From: Clostridiaceae bacterium
GTDB lineage: Bacteria > Bacillota > Clostridia > Saccharofermentanales > Saccharofermentanaceae
NCBI GenBank assembly: GCA_012523365.1
Contig: JAAYIQ010000046.1
Location: 1 to 52,040 of the forward strand
Length of the DNA: 52,040 bases
Reading direction: 5' to 3'
Shown piece by piece: positions 51,042 through 52,040 of the stretch. The translations under genes and the position numbers were made by a program. Positions within the stretch are counted from its first letter, which is position 1; every line of letters begins with the position of its first letter. Under the pieces are notes generated by a model. The model did no database searches. It was given only the letters and a program-made list of their open reading frames with translations, and was not told the origin of the DNA.

Positions 51042-51728
51042 TTAAAATTCTACCGTTATCCCCTCGCCCTCCGATATCGGGTCCACTCGATTAAACAGAG
51101 AATCCAGAGATCCGGGCTTCTCCCAAAACTGAGCGGACAAGGCATCGATCTTGATCAAGACAATATCCGGATCATTGTAGTCGGTCTCAAAATACTTCTC
51201 GAGGGTCTTGCCCCAATACATTTTCTTTTTCAGATCATTCTCGACGATTTCCGCCCTGCCGGAAAGCGAAACATAATCCTTCTCGGCGAAAAGCACGTTG
51301 ACGCGCGAGTCCCGGCGAATATCCTCGACCTTCGGGCTGTCGCTTTTAGCAAAAAACCACAGCGTCCCGTCAAACTCTCTCTTCTGCATGTACATCGGGC
51401 GGGATAACAGTTGCTTCCCGCTGACGGTCGTTAAAAACGCGACGCGTGCCTTGTCCAGGATCTTCTTGACCGACTCGATGCCGCCCATCTTCTCCTGTTG
51501 AATTACCTTCTCCTGTTCCGGCGAGAGCGATGGTTCCCGAGCCTCAGTAATTGCTTCCGGTTCTGTAGTCTCTTCGGTATGAGCCCGTTCTTGCTCGACG
51601 ACTTCTTGAGCGATCATCGCTTCTTGTTCCGCATTCGCTCCGTCAATCATTGCTTCCCGATCGTCAATCTCCTCAGCAACAGCGTCCTCCGAATCGTTTA
51701 ATTCAGTCGTGTTGTATTCATCATTCAT
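51042..51728 (-). CDS. Pyridoxamine 5'-phosphate oxidase-like (general stress protein 26-type) protein
   Basis: 228 residues from the ATG at 51728, with AAAGGGG upstream; ATG at 51731 is an equal choice. The first 75 residues are acidic and low in complexity (many Glu, Ala, Asp, Ile), probably unstructured. The flavin-binding split barrel follows (about 85-225): ARVAFLTTVSGKQLLSRPMYMQ, GTLWFFAKSDSPKV, VNVLFAEKDYVSLSGRAEIV. Such proteins bind FMN or F420-like cofactors; the substrate is unknown. The acidic N-terminus is not usual for the family. The stop is followed in frame by a Cys-rich segment. Confidence 0.88.
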   Translation of the reverse strand: MNDEYNTTELNDSEDAVAEEIDDREAMIDGANAEQEAMIAQEVVEQERAHTEETTEPEAITEAREPSLSPEQEKVIQQEKMGGIESVKKILDKARVAFLTTVSGKQLLSRPMYMQKREFDGTLWFFAKSDSPKVEDIRRDSRVNVLFAEKDYVSLSGRAEIVENDLKKKMYWGKTLEKYFETDYNDPDIVLIKIDALSAQFWEKPGSLDSLFNRVDPISEGEGITVEF

Positions 51729-51928
51729 CATGTACCCCTTTCCGACAGTTCCGGCTCGGATCTGCCCCATCTCATTCCCGTGTTAAGCATCATCCCAATC
51801 ATGGACCCTATCCGTCTATCACTCTCTTTCATAATAACCGCGTGCGACATAAAAAGAAACTGATAAATGCCGTACACTTCTGACCGGGGAATAAAGCGAG
51901 CGCCCCCGTCGCGAATAAACAGACTCCT

Positions 51929-52040
51929 CTAGCCCATATTCAAAAGGATCTCCCGATATCGCCGGGTTGCAATTTCGCTCGGACTGCCCTTTTTGCAGAA
52001 AGAAAGCCCGGCGAGCTTCGGGACGACACGCTCCACGACG
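51929..52040 (-). CDS. C-terminal end of an unidentified protein
   Basis: 36 codons and a TAG stop of a minus-strand gene that begins outside the window. The residues include KLAGLSFCKKGSPSEIATRR and end REILLNMG. No family was recognised. The 200 bases between it and the PNPOx gene hold only that gene's leader. Confidence 0.55.
   Translation of the reverse strand, partial: VVERVVPKLAGLSFCKKGSPSEIATRRYREILLNMG

Overview
The window looks like a chromosomal segment of a low-to-mid GC Gram-positive anaerobe, most likely a member of the Clostridia (Bacillota). The evidence is the uninterrupted S10-spc-alpha ribosomal protein order, cysteine-containing (zinc) forms of S14, S4, L36, L24 and adenylate kinase, a KOW-domain gene between map and infA, ECF transporter genes after rplQ, VanW, YfhO and DUF2680 proteins, and strong AGGAGG-type ribosome binding sites. 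No tRNA, rRNA, CRISPR array or insertion sequence was seen. The genus cannot be named from the sequence.

Layout. 1-2656: a VanW-family surface protein cut by the window edge, divergent from a zinc-dependent phospholipase C-like gene. 2657-9430: an operon yfhO-like, birA, phosphoglucomutase on the minus strand, divergent from a CsbB/GtrB-like glycosyltransferase; together these resemble a cell-envelope glycosylation module. 9534-13050: nfeD, SPFH/band-7, nicotinate phosphoribosyltransferase and cyclophilin. 13173-17735: fused two-domain ECF ATPase, EcfT, ROK glucokinase and truA, just downstream of the ribosomal genes but separated from them by a strong intrinsic terminator. 17819-34137: the ribosomal protein supercluster, all on the minus strand, from rpsJ to rplQ, with secY, adk, map, a KOW gene, infA and rpoA. 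Strong promoters lie before rpsJ and rpmJ, and structured gaps lie after rpsJ, before adk and before rpsM.

35012-41288: two very large convergent genes, a 971-residue anchored surface protein and a 1102-residue polytopic membrane protein, neither of known function. 41469-51770: accessory and sensory genes: a tandem GNAT acetyltransferase, two neighbouring leucine-rich-repeat proteins with a signal peptide and a C-terminal membrane anchor, a nitroreductase, a zinc-finger anti-sigma-like protein without a visible sigma factor, an OmpR-type two-component system followed by a DUF2680 protein, a ZIP metal transporter and a PNPOx-like protein. The last 112 bases hold the C-terminus of an unidentified protein.

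The points most worth a second look are the glycosylation module, the terminator abutting the fused ecfA, an orphan Shine-Dalgarno and start before cyclophilin, the structured leader before rpsM, the LRR receptor-like pair, and a cysteine-rich in-frame extension after the PNPOx stop codon. No clearly new multi-gene system is proven by the sequence alone.
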